The notes beneath the pieces were generated by a model, which had not been told where the DNA came from, searched no databases, and was given only the letters and a program-made list of their open reading frames with translations. The position numbers and the translations under genes are program-made. 64,000 bases of DNA from Pholiota molesta (Eukaryota > Basidiomycota > Agaricomycetes > Agaricales > Strophariaceae): the NCBI GenBank assembly GCA_014925825.1, contig JACGCK010000190.1:1-64000 (forward strand), in the 5' to 3' direction. This document shows positions 1-9,446 of this stretch, one piece after another (position 1 is the first letter of the stretch; every line of letters begins with the position of its first letter).

Positions 1-2
1 AT

Positions 3-1460
3 GAACTGCTCCTGACAGGTAAAGTCGTTGTTTACATGGACGACATCTTGATCTTTTCGGATGACCTGGAAGAACTCCGTGACCTTACTCGGCGCGTTCT
101 CGATGTTTTGCAAGAACACAAGCTTTGTCTGAAGCCGGAAAAGTGTGTGTTCGAAGCTTTGGAAGTTGAGTACCTAGGCGTCATTGTCTCGCAGGGACAG
201 CTACGAATGGATCCCAAGAAAATCGCCGCACTATCGTCTTGGCCGACGCCGCAAAACAAAAAAGACGTTCAACAGTTTTTGGGTTTCATCAATTTCTATC
301 GCCGATTTGTCCGTAACTTTGCGAAGCTCGCTACACCACTCAACCGTCTGTGCGGCGCCGTACCTTGGTCTTGGTCTGACAATGAAAACGCCGCCTTCTT
401 GGAGCTACGTACGGCTGGTGTTCTTGGGCCTGTGCTCGCGCTTCCGCTGGACGATGCTCCTTTCCGAGTTGAAGCTGATAGTTCTGGCTTTGCGACTGGC
501 GCGGTTTTAACCCAGCTGCAAGACGAATTCTGGAGACCTGTCGCTTATTTCTCGAAAGCTCTCAGTGAAGTCGAACGCAACTATGACATTCACGATCGCG
601 AACTGCTGTCAATTATGCGAGCATTGGCCGAATGGCGTCGTTATCTTCATGGCTCGCCTGAACCGTTCGAAATCCACTCCGATCACAAAAACTTGCAGTA
701 TTTCATGACAAATCAGAAGCTGAATAGACGTCAAGCGCGTTGGTCTCTCGAGCTTTCCGAATTTAACTTTGCGTTGCTTCACAAACCTGGATCGTCTATG
801 GTGTGTGCCGATGCTCTCTCTAGACGCCCTGACTACGATCGCGGTGCTGGCGATAACGAAGCTGTAACCGTGCTAAAACCTGAACACATCCGTCGTACGA
901 CTGTCGAGTATGTTTCTTCTTCGCTGGTCGACGATATCCGTAAACATGCTGGGCTTGCTGAGGCTGTATTTAATGACCACTCTAAAACGCCTGGATGGTC
1001 CTTCAACGATGGTATTGCGACATGGTTCAATCGCGTGGTCGTGCCTGATGTAGATTCATTACGGGAACGCGTTTTGAGAGAATGTCATGACGCTGTCGCT
1101 AGTGGTCATCCCGGGCGCACGAAGACGGTCGAACTGATTCAACGAGACTTCTGGTGGCCTTCGCTGACGAAAGATGTTCACGCATATGTCGAAGGTTGTG
1201 CGATCTGCCAAAGAACGAAACCGCTGCGTCAAAAACCTTTAGGCCTGCTAACGCCGAATGAGATTCCGACAGGATACTGGCAAATCATCTCTTGTGATTT
1301 CATTACAGATCTGCCTCGTTCGCGCGGATATGACAGCGTGATGGTTTGCGTAGACCGGCTCTCGAAAATGGTACGGCTAATCCCATGTAACAAGACAATC
1401 TCCTCTGAACTCGCAGCGAAAAAATATCGCGACTACGTCTGGAAAGATTTCGGATTACCT
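3..1460 (+). pseudogene. Gypsy pol polyprotein, 5' portion (RT, RNase H, integrase N-part), disrupted by insertion
   Basis: An open frame runs from position 3 (in frame with the window-edge codons) through the RT active site YMDD at about 33-44. The RT connection and RNase H follow (metal-binding Asp in EADSSGFATGAVL near 475; IHSDHKNL near 672). The integrase H2C2 finger comes next (HDAVASGHPG ... CAICQRTK, about 1088-1220). The frame ends within the integrase catalytic core after the first catalytic Asp (SCDFITDLP, about 1293). It then runs directly into transposon sequence and would stop at 1511 with a foreign tail. Except for the insertion the frame is clean over nearly 1.5 kb, so the retrotransposon copy was young when it was hit. 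Confidence 0.93.
1452..1460 (+). repeat. Target-site duplication, left copy (GGATTACCT)
   Basis: Identical 9-mer to 4589-4597, immediately outside the transposon ends. The left side has one extra C before the inverted repeat begins. One copy belongs to the integrase coding sequence. Confidence 0.9.
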
Positions 1461-2325
1461 CACCTTTGGCAGCAGTTGCTGCGACCATTAGGTGGGGTTC
1501 CATGTCACTAAGGAAGCACCTAACAGGTACACTCGAAGCGGATCCCCCCCACCCAAATCCATAAATAGACAGCCCCTATTATCTGTCAATCCGCGCAGAT
1601 GGTGCTGGCATCTCATAACGATGGTGCGGATTGTGTATATAATATCATATTTTCACCTAATTACATTGCAATTACATGTTTGATATTCTACTGAGACCCA
1701 TCCAAGCACCCACACCGCAAGTCAAGCGTCCCCATGCCGTCGAGGCTGCAATATTTGCAGCCTCGTTGTACATGCAGACGGTATCCCGCGGTGGCAGCAG
1801 CTGGTAATGGATGGTCTCATCGTGGCCTCATTGCCTCATATCACCGTTGCCTCGTGGCCTCGCATCGTCGTCGCCTTGTATTGTTGTCGGTTCGTATTGT
1901 CGTCGGTTCGTATCGTCGTCGGTTCGTATCGTCGTCGCCTCGTTATATTGTGGTCACCGTGGATGGCCTCGACATGGCCTCATCGCCTCGTATCATCGTC
2001 GCCTCGCCGGCGGTCACCTCGTATCGTTGTCGCGTCGTCGGTGGTCACGTCGTCGGCAGTCGCCTCGTATCGTCGTCGCCTCGTCACCCCGTCAGGACTA
2101 GCCAAGTCCGCGCAAACCGCCTCGTCACAATGACATGGCAGTGAGCATGAAGCTGGTGTGCAGTGAAGGGATGCAGAGGGAAAGGGCAACGGTGGCGGCA
2201 TCAAGACGCAACAGACGGGGAGAGTGGTGAGAGAAGCTGTGGGGAGGAAGGGGGCATGAGCATCTGGGGATGATGGCGGCGCAGGGAACGCACCTGTTGG
2301 GTCTCCCGCTCACGGGTCTCCCCTG
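1461..2325 (+). repeat. Left inverted arm of the fold-back element
   Basis: Pairs in inverted orientation with about 3502-4588. Landmarks found in both arms: the terminal ACCTTTGGCAG, the segment with GATGGTGCTGGCATCTCA (about 1599), the hairpin at 1742-1764, the segment CGCCTCGTCACAATGAC (about 2119) and GGGTCTCCCGCTCACGGGTC (about 2299). Between them lies a degenerate array of CGTCGTC/CCTCGTATCGT units (about 1830-2080). Confidence 0.85.
1742..1764. repeat. Subterminal hairpin in left arm
   Basis: Perfect 10-bp stem GAGGCTGCAA / TTGCAGCCTC around a 3-nt loop (TAT), about 281 nt inside the left end of the fold-back element. Mirrored at nearly the same distance from the right end (4288-4310, loop TAC). 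Confidence 0.85.
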
Positions 2326-3501
2326 CCTCCATCTGAACTCACTCAACGCCCTAACCCACTCTCTAGCCACCCGGCTCCATCCACGTTTCCTCCTATCACC
2401 CATGCGGTCGGACTCGTGTTGGCGTCGTCGTCGCGTCGTCATATCATCGTCGCGTCATCATATCATCGGCGCGTCGTCGGTCGCATTGGCGTCGTTGGCG
2501 TCATCGCGTCGTCGGTGCGTCATCGGCACGGAGAAACGTTTGTGGAGAGGGCTGGGAGGGCTTGGATGGTGGATGGAAGACAAGATCAACGTTCGATCAA
2601 CATTGGTGTGCGATTTCAGGCGGAGTTCAAATTTTAGGCGCCCATCGTCGACGATGGCGTTGACGAGGATTGGAGAGTACGAGTAGCTAATTTGCTATTT
2701 GTATACGTAGATATGCTCCATAAGTAATAGATTCCAAAAAACCTAAAGCTGGTATCTCCTGCGAAAATCATCATCCAGCAAAGAATCATTTATGTAGGAA
2801 GAATATGCATGTTTATCTATTCAAAAGTTAATTAAGTCTTCACTAGTTAGTAATCTAAAACTCTCCACCGTTTGTTTTTACTGACAAAACCAAGGGTTTT
2901 ATTCATAGAATAACATCTTTGAACGAATGTTAGAACTACCACGGTCTACATTGACACTGAATACCCAAGAGATTTACTTCAATGCCTATTATGTTTATAG
3001 ATTCTCAAGTATCTTAAATAGTAAATATATAGCATGGTAACAGGGTCTCAGATAAAATCAAGATTTGGAAGGAGATCACAGCGCAATGTATGGTTGGATA
3101 CAAGTTGGATAGGCAAGCCGCACTACGAATCTTAGTTGGATTATCGTCGATTTGAGGTCATCGTCTGACTTTTATTAAGCTCCATCTAAAGTACCTTTGA
3201 TATGTAGATCGTTGAAAAGCTATAGTTATTCTCAATTCATATCTGCAGTTACTATGTCAAAGCGATACTAGTAACATTATCAATGTCATTTCTACATGTT
3301 TCGCATATTCATTACATTTGCAACGATAACGTGAGAAAGAGTCGGACCGACGGCCGCAGCCAATCGCATGCGATGCGGGAATCTCCGGAAGATGATCTCA
3401 GGCCTCAATAACAACATTCACGCGTTCAACCTCAACATCAACCACCACCACACCTCGCCTTGAGCCCCTCCCTTCCCATAGGGATGAATGACACATGAAG
3501 G

Positions 3502-4588
3502 GGAAGTAGGGGAGACCCGTGAGCGGGAGACCCAACAGGTGCGTCCACTGCGCCGCCCATCGTACCCAGATGCTCACATCCCCCCCTTCCTCACAGCAGA
3601 TACGGTGGCGAAGACTGCCCGCGCCTTCGTTGTCGCAGACGCCCCCCTTGCACTGCCTCCTCTCGATGCACCGGCTCTATGCTCGCTGCCACGTCATTGT
3701 GACGAGGCGGTCTGCATGGATGGACCTGGCCACCGTCGGCCTCCTCTCCCCTCCGCGCTGTAGCCGCTGCCGCCTCCAATGTGACCCCGATCCCTGAAGC
3801 CGCACACAGCATGTACGAGTCCGATCGTCCGCTATGCGCCGCGCACCTCCCAGGCACCTGGTGTCCATAGCCGTGCGCCCCTCCCCTCGAACGAGGGATG
3901 TGGACCGGCTTTCGTGCAGGCTGACTGCTCCTACCTCACAAGAATATACATGCCGATGACGATGCGCCGACGACGCGACAAGGTGATGATACATCTAGGC
4001 AACCAGGCGACAACGATATGACGAGGTGACGAGGCGACAAGTCACGACAATACGACGAGGGCCGCAACGAGGGTACGGCGAGCCCACAACGATGCGACAA
4101 GCCCATGTCAGATGATACAACGAGCCCACACGATACAACGAGCCCACGACGATACCACGAGCCCACGACAATACGACGAGCCCACGAGGCTCTCCCGGGA
4201 CAATAATGAGGTGACGAGGCCAGGTGGGTGTAGTGCCCAACCAGTTTCCAGATGCCGCCGCCGCAGGATACCGTCTGTGTGTACAACGAGGCTGCAATAC
4301 TTGCAGCCTCTGCGACATGGAGACGCTTGACTGATGCTGTGGGTGCTCGGATGGGTCTTAGTTAGACTCAGTAGAATTACAAACATGTAATTGGTGAAAA
4401 TATGGTATTATAAACACAATCCGCACCATCGTCGTGAGATGCCAGCACCATCTCCGCGGATGACCGGCAATAAGGGCTATCTATTTACGGACTTGGGTGA
4501 GGGGGATCTGCGTGGATTGTACCGGTTAGGTGCTTCCTTAGTGACATTTAACCCTACCTTAATGGTCCTGGCAACTGCTGCCAAAGGT
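3502..4588 (-). repeat. Right inverted arm of the fold-back element
   Basis: Reverse complement of the left arm with insertions. The same landmarks appear in reverse order: GACCCGTGAGCGGGAGACCC (about 3513), GTCATTGTGACGAGGCG (about 3692), the degenerate ACGACGAGG array (about 3960-4200), the hairpin at 4288-4310, TGAGATGCCAGCACCATC (about 4435) and the terminal CTGCTGCCAAAGGT ending at 4588. Confidence 0.85.
4288..4310. repeat. Subterminal hairpin in right arm
   Basis: Same 10-bp stem as at 1742-1764 with loop TAC, about 278 nt from the right end of the element. Confidence 0.85.
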
Positions 4589-4597
4589 GGATTACCT
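4589..4597 (+). repeat. Target-site duplication, right copy (GGATTACCT)
   Basis: Second copy of the 9-mer. Integrase coding resumes here in the frame in which it was interrupted at 1460, which supports a simple insertion. Confidence 0.9.
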
Positions 4598-5470
4598 TTT
4601 CGTATCATCTCCGATCGAGGACCCCAGTTTGTGTCGAACTTTATGCGTGCACTGAATAGCTTGTTAGGAATCACAGAGAACTTGTCTACAGCTCGACGTC
4701 CACAAACTGACGGCCAGACCGAGCGCGCTAACCAAGAACTCGAACAGTATCTTCGAATTTTCTGCAACGAACGTCAATCGAACTGGGCTGAATGGCTGGC
4801 TTGCGCGGAATTTGCTTTAAACAACCGGGTAAATTCCTCGACCGGGTTCTCTCCATTTTTCCTGAACTACGGCCGCGAACCACCCCGTCCACTGATTCCG
4901 TTGCGAGACGCCTCATCATCTGTCCCTAAGGCTAACGCGTTCGCAGCTCAAATGGCTGAACTTACGAAAGAGACGTCGGCAGCTTTACGCTTGGCAGCGG
5001 CTTCGATGAAACGCTCGTACGATCGGCATCACCGCGCAGCGCCTCCTCTCGAAGCCGGAACTCTGGTGCTGTTGGACAACGACGGTATTCGAACAAGTCG
5101 ACCTTCTAAAAAATTGGATGACCGTCGGTATGGCCCTTTCAAAATTGTGCGACGTATCGGCGTTCAATCATATCAACTGGATCTACCTGAGTCTTGGAAA
5201 ATTCACAACGTCTTTCATATATCGAAGCTTATCCCTTTCAACAGTCCTCAGTATCCTTCCCAAGCGTCAGAACCGCACATTCCTACTATCCCTACAGAAT
5301 CACCAACCATCGCAGCCGTGCTGGCACATAGAGAACTTCGCGACGCATTACATTTCCTTATCATCCTTCAAGGGCAAAACACTGAAGACGCTAAGTGGAT
5401 TACTTCTGATGTGGCTTCGTCTTATTCCGACCCTACTGGCATTTTATCTTCTTATAAGGCTTCCCTTTAA
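4589..5470 (+). pseudogene. Gypsy pol polyprotein, 3' portion (integrase core C-part, chromodomain-like tail)
   Basis: Continues the integrase core from the interruption. The second catalytic Asp is in SDRGPQFVS (about 4611) and the Glu is in NQELEQYLR (about 4732); the typical TDGQTERANQ stretch lies between them. A GPFKIVRRIG segment and the NVFHISKL motif (about 5208) precede a weak chromodomain-like end (VLAHRELRDALHFLI ... AKWITSD). Stop at 5468-5470. The apparent start further upstream (4391) lies in transposon sequence. The chromodomain call is inferred from position and spacing. Confidence 0.92.
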
Positions 5471-5539
5471 TTTTTTGTATTTTGGATTCTACTTGGAATG
5501 TTTCGTTCGGAATTTGTTTCGTTTTTTTTCTGCCTTTTT

Positions 5540-5551
5540 AAAAGGAGGGGG
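5540..5551 (+). other. Polypurine tract of the Gypsy element
   Basis: AAAAGGAGGGGG directly before the presumed 3' LTR. It is the usual plus-strand primer position for reverse transcription in this family. Confidence 0.7.
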
Positions 5552-5716
5552 TGATGTCACGACTACCTACACATACACGTGCTACCTTTCCCGATCGTCC
5601 TATGTAGACCTACTTAAGACGCCCTCTCCGTAGAAGATCCTTTATCTTCTACCTTGTTCATCACTCTCAATCTCATTGTTCGTTCTCCTCTCGCTCCCCT
5701 GAGTCGCCTCGTAACA
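5552..5716 (+). repeat. Short 3' LTR of the Gypsy element
   Basis: Begins TGATGTCACGAC just after the polypurine tract and appears to end at GTAACA, giving TG...CA ends and about 165 bp. The 5' LTR lies outside the window, so the boundaries cannot be checked by comparison. Confidence 0.6.
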
Positions 5717-6850
5717 CTCTCTAAGTATACACCGAAATCGATCCTAATTTTACACCGCGTTGGGGGGAAAATAGAGCTCGTGAATGAAGCAAACGCTTAA
5801 ATTGTCCAAACAAAGCATCAGCGCGAAGCAAGCAATCAAATGGAATGCACTCACTGGCCAGGTGTCCATTGACATGCCCGCGTCGCGTCCTCGTGAGGTC
5901 AAGCTTTGAAGAACGTGCAGCTACATTTCACCGCGCATTCAATTGCCGCGCAGGAAAGGCGGCCCGCACATGTAGTAGCGTTCTAGCGCGCTCATAAATG
6001 CAGAATGGGTACCATACAGTCGAGACCAAAGCGAAGTTTTGGTTAAGTATACACTTGGTATACACCGAAATCGATCCTAATTTTACACCGCGTTTGGGAA
6101 GAAATAGAGCTCGTGAATGGAGTATACACTTAAGCTGTCCAAACAAGCCATCAGCGCGAAGCAAGCAGGCAATGCAATGCAATGCACTCGCTGAGCACTC
6201 GCTAGGTATACGTACACCGACCGGGGCAGGTGTCCTTGCCCGCGTCATCCTCGTGAGGTCTGAAAAACATCCAGACATATTTTACCGCCCGTGCAATTGC
6301 AGTGCACGTCAAGACCGCACAAGGGGTCAAGCTTGACCCGCACGGCCCACTAATTTAGTGTTCTACGTATGTAGCGTGTTCACGAATGCAGACTGAATGC
6401 AGAAATGCGCACCAAACAGCCAACACACCACTAGGCTGGCCCCATTCTACGTCTATTCTTAATAGTTTGCCAAGCCTAGTACTAGTACCCGGAATGCGGG
6501 ATAGAGCTTGCCATTGGCAGACGCAATTCAACGGGGATATCGAAGCCTCGAAAGCTTGACGCTGAACACCGAAATCGGTCCTAATTATACACCGCATCAT
6601 ATGTTGGGGCGTAATAGAGCTCGTGAACAAACTATACGCTTACAATGTCCAGACAGCACAGCCAGCGCCAAACACACCGACCCATCCTAATTATAAGTAC
6701 ACCGCGTTCAGGATCCGGAAAAGAGAGCTCGTGAACGAACGGACTATAAGCACTCGCCAAACGCCGAAGCTATGACTCCTATACAGCGACATCCATCCTA
6801 ATAACACACCGCGCCGAACGTCAGGGAAAAACAGAGCGCGTGCACGAAAC
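5717..6850. repeat. Degenerate repeat array downstream of SDR gene A
   Basis: The motif ACACCGAAATC-ATCCTAATT-TACACCGC recurs at about 5727, 6061, 6565, 6675 and 6786. Each copy is followed by an AGAGCTCGTGAA-type block. The first two copies are about 335 nt apart and the last three about 110 nt apart. Related flanks (CCAAACAAAGCATCAGCGCGAAGCAAGCA) show that the first two units are long duplications. No gene is visible. A second array lies at 9100-9340 below SDR gene B. Confidence 0.75.
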
Positions 6851-8960
6851 TCTAGATCTAAAATGACGGACAGACGCCAACCAAGGCAGGCCTTGATACT
6901 ACTAGCCACGGACCGTCCACGTCCGCGTTGAGCGTACGCACTGAACGGAAACCACTACGCCGCCGCCGCCTCCGCCTCCCACTCCCCCAAAATCCGCACC
7001 GTCGCGTCCCAGATCTCCTCCTGCAGCCCCTCATCCCTCGCATTCTTCCCCGCCCTTCCCACCCTCCCCTGCGGCACGAGGTACGCGCCCTGATACGTCT
7101 CCACATCCCGTTTGACCGCCGGCGCCGCAGCCGCGAACGCCGACGTGTACGCGCCGCGGTCCGGGGACAGGAAGAAGAGGTTGACGAGCGGCTCGAGGAG
7201 GACGCGCACGGGGAGGCGGTGCGCGAAGGTGTTCACGGGGCCGGGGTGCACGACGAGGCAGGTGATGCCGTGCGGCGCGAGGCGGCGGGAGAGCGCGCTG
7301 AGGGTGAGCAGGTTCGCGAGCTTGGAGAGGCCTGGGTTGTTTTGAGTGTGGGTGTGGGTGGGTGGAGGGGTGTTAGTTAGTAAGAGGTGGGGGCGGGGTT
7401 GGGGTTGGGCAGGGACTGACAGTATAGAGACCACGCGGGGACCCAGTCTTTGCTGGTGTCTGGGGTGAAGTCTGCGAGGGTGCGGAAGTGGAGCCCCGGG
7501 CGCTTGCCGAGCCCCATGTCGTGCGCGTTCGAGCCGATCTGGGGCGTGCGTGCTGTGAGATACAGGAAGGTCTACATGAGAGTGGGACCTACATAAACGA
7601 CCCTGACGTCCGAGTGCGGTTCTTCCGCGGTTTTGATGAGGAGCGGGAGGAGGGATTGGGTGAGTTGGAAGGTGCCGAAGTGGCTTTTGGAGCGCGTTAG
7701 TGATTAGTAGTAGAAGTGTGGTTTTCTATGCGACTTACTTGACCATCATGATTTCTGAGCGAAATGACAACGTCAGTGTGGTGGACCTCGAACATCCTAG
7801 GTGAAATCAACGTACGGTCCTGTACTTCTTTATCGGCAAGTCTACATATCCGAACAAATAGCATGAATTCCCATCCAACTTTTACGATAGTCCTGAATGC
7901 ACTTACACACCGGCGTTGTTAACTATAAAACACCAACGAACCAAAAATCAGCATATACAGGTGGCACCACAGGCAATACCGGCACGTACTCAGAACATCG
8001 AGCCTCTGCTCCCTCTCTATCAGCGTTTCCGCGGCCGCCTTGGCCTGTGCGGGCGTACTCAGATCGCAGTGGTGGTACACGACCGCCCCCGGCGTCAGTC
8101 GGGCCGCCGTGCCCGCCGCGGCCAGCTCGAGCTCGAGCGCGGCGACGGCGGCGCGCCCTTTCTCCTCGCTCCTCGAGCCGAGGTACACCTTTGCGCCACG
8201 CGCGGCGAGGTGCTTGACGGTGGCGTACCCGATGCCGTGGCTGGAGGAGGCGCGGTGTGTGAGCGTGTGAGAAGGGGCGCGGAAGACGCGGGAAGGACGC
8301 GGGACTTACTTGGCGCCTGTGACGAAGACGACTTTGCCGGTGAGGTCGGGGAGGTCGCGCTCCGGCGCGAACTGGGGAGAGGAGAAGGGGAACATGGTGT
8401 GGTTGGGGCCTAGTTGCAACGCATTGGCCGCATTTTGTAGGCGATATGGGAGGGAATTCTTTGCTTGGCAGGAGCAGGCGCGAGCTGAGGCAGAGCAGAC
8501 GCGCACGCTCGGCAGAGACGGGAGAGAGGAGTCTTCCGTTCGCACCGCATGCTCTGTGAACACATACTTACGAAGAGCACGACATTCGGTAAAGGATTCG
8601 GCAAGCAATGTGCACCAGTCCGGCACAGATTCGAAGGATTGGTAAGTATGACTAAGGGTTGACTAAGGGTGCATCAATTGGCGCTCGTCGCGGTTTTCGG
8701 TTTTCCAATCAATTGGCTGGGTGTGTTCAAATAAGAAAGATCCCGAAAAAAGAACTCAAAAAAAGGAAAGAAAAGAAAGAGTGAACAAAGCTCGAGGGAA
8801 AGTTGAACAGTCAAAAGAAATAAGTTGAAACTGAGGGTCTCAGAGCTCAAAAATTTTGCAAAGTGTTCAGAAGATTTTTTTCGCGTGATGCGCGCTTCGA
8901 GGAACAGTTCCGTAAGCACTCATCAATCCTCCATAGGTCGGGCGTCTACTGCGCTAGCAG
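6500..8960. repeat. Tandem duplication unit A (repeat array + SDR gene + promoter)
   Basis: Corresponds segment by segment to unit B (about 9020-11365). Shared sequence includes GACGCAATTCAACGGGGATA at the left, the whole SDR gene with the same intron positions, the upstream GGCAGGAGCAGGCGCG and GGATTCGGCAAGCA blocks, and TCCATAGGTCGG at the right. Unit A carries about 190 bp of AT-rich sequence (about 8700-8885) that unit B lacks. Confidence 0.8.
6955..8395 (-). CDS. Short-chain dehydrogenase/reductase (retinol dehydrogenase / WWOX-like), copy A
   Basis: NAD(P)-dependent oxidoreductase of the classical SDR superfamily, probably acting on a lipophilic alcohol, ketone or aldehyde; substrate unknown. 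Eight exons read cleanly from ATG at 8395. Exon 1 ends inside the nucleotide-binding glycine motif, which splices to TGANHGIG. Next come the acidic-pocket strand (CDLS), LDVLINNAGV, the short exons giving LADKEVQDQIMMVNHFGTF, the catalytic Ser in VVYIGSNAH, and the YxxxK pair in SLYCLSKLANLL. The C-terminal exon has HPGPVNTF and ends at 6955. Length is about 320-330 residues, normal for the family. All catalytic residues are present and no frame break was found. It is the downstream member of a tandem pair; both copies retain the same upstream blocks and may be co-regulated. Confidence 0.9.
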
Positions 8961-9446
8961 CGGATCGAAAATCGTCGTTTTGACTTGACTCGTCCCCCGC
9001 TTGAAGGCGGACCCTATTTTTATTATAGCGTGCTTGGCAGACGCAATCTGGACGCAATTCAACGGGGATATCGCAGTCTTGACGCTGGACATGCGCTGAG
9101 CACCGAAATCAGTCCTAATTATACACCGCATTTGAGGGGAATTAGCGCTCGTGGGCTTTAGCAACGGAATAGACTACTCGCCAAACGCCTAAGCTCTGAC
9201 TTCTATATGTACACCGACATCCATCCTATTCATACACCGCTGGCATCCGAGAATAAAAGAGCGCGTGAACGCACTACAAGCACGCGCCAAACACCGAGGC
9301 CTCGACTCTATCCGACATCCATCCTAATTACACACCGCATCCGCTTTACGAAGAATGGCATAAAACCGCGCGCGCACTGTTGACGCCTCAACCCATCCAG
9401 AACCCCGCATCAATCCCAGAACCCAACCCACCGCCACCGCCCCTAC
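8396..9446. other. Intergenic region between SDR copies, with second repeat array
   Basis: Holds the presumed promoter of SDR copy A (8396-8660, sharing blocks with the copy B promoter), an AT-rich stretch (about 8670-8900) with no recognisable feature, and a repeat array at about 9100, 9209 and 9310. Those three copies of the ACCGACATCCATCCTAATTACACACCGC-type unit are spaced about 110 nt apart. No gene seen. Confidence 0.7.
9100..9370. repeat. ~110-bp degenerate tandem repeat, array 2
   Basis: Three units, each with a CCATCCTAATT core, an ACACCGC block about 10 nt later, and an AGAGCGCGTGAACGC-type block about 20 nt after that. Homologous to the last three units of the array at 6560-6850, in the same position relative to the 3' end of the SDR gene. 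Confidence 0.75.

Larger units (their letters stand above)
1461..4588. mobile_element. Fold-back / long-TIR non-autonomous DNA transposon (Mutator-like by TSD length)
   Basis: A 3.1 kb insertion sits inside the Gypsy integrase. Its two ends are long inverted copies of each other: both begin with ACCTTTGGCAGCAGTTG and continue, with gaps, for about 0.9-1.1 kb. It is flanked by the 9-bp direct repeat GGATTACCT. No transposase-like frame is present. The arms carry GTCGTCGCCTCGTAT-like degenerate short repeats and the middle (about 2690-3400) is AT-rich with no recognisable gene. Long inverted arms, a 9-bp target duplication and no coding capacity fit a fold-back or Mutator-type non-autonomous element; the superfamily assignment is inference. 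Confidence 0.88.
1..5716 (+). mobile_element. Ty3/Gypsy (chromovirus-like) LTR retrotransposon, left end outside window
   Basis: The window opens inside the reverse transcriptase of a Gypsy element, just before the YMDD active site. Pol domains follow in Gypsy order (RT, RNase H, H2C2 zinc finger, integrase core, degenerate chromodomain), then a purine-rich tract and a terminal repeat. gag, protease, the start of RT and the 5' LTR lie upstream of position 1. The element is interrupted at 1461-4588 by a DNA transposon. Integrase before RNA-free 3' end and the domain order RT-RH-INT separate it from Copia. Confidence 0.93.

Noticed and set aside
2270..2686. Possible transposase gene inside the fold-back element
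   Set aside because: Open frames are short and low-complexity, derived from GTCGTC-type repeats; no catalytic motif is visible.
4391..4588. Use of the ATG at 4391 as the start of a separate integrase gene
   Set aside because: Bases 4391-4588 are the transposon terminal repeat; the open frame into the integrase is accidental read-through.
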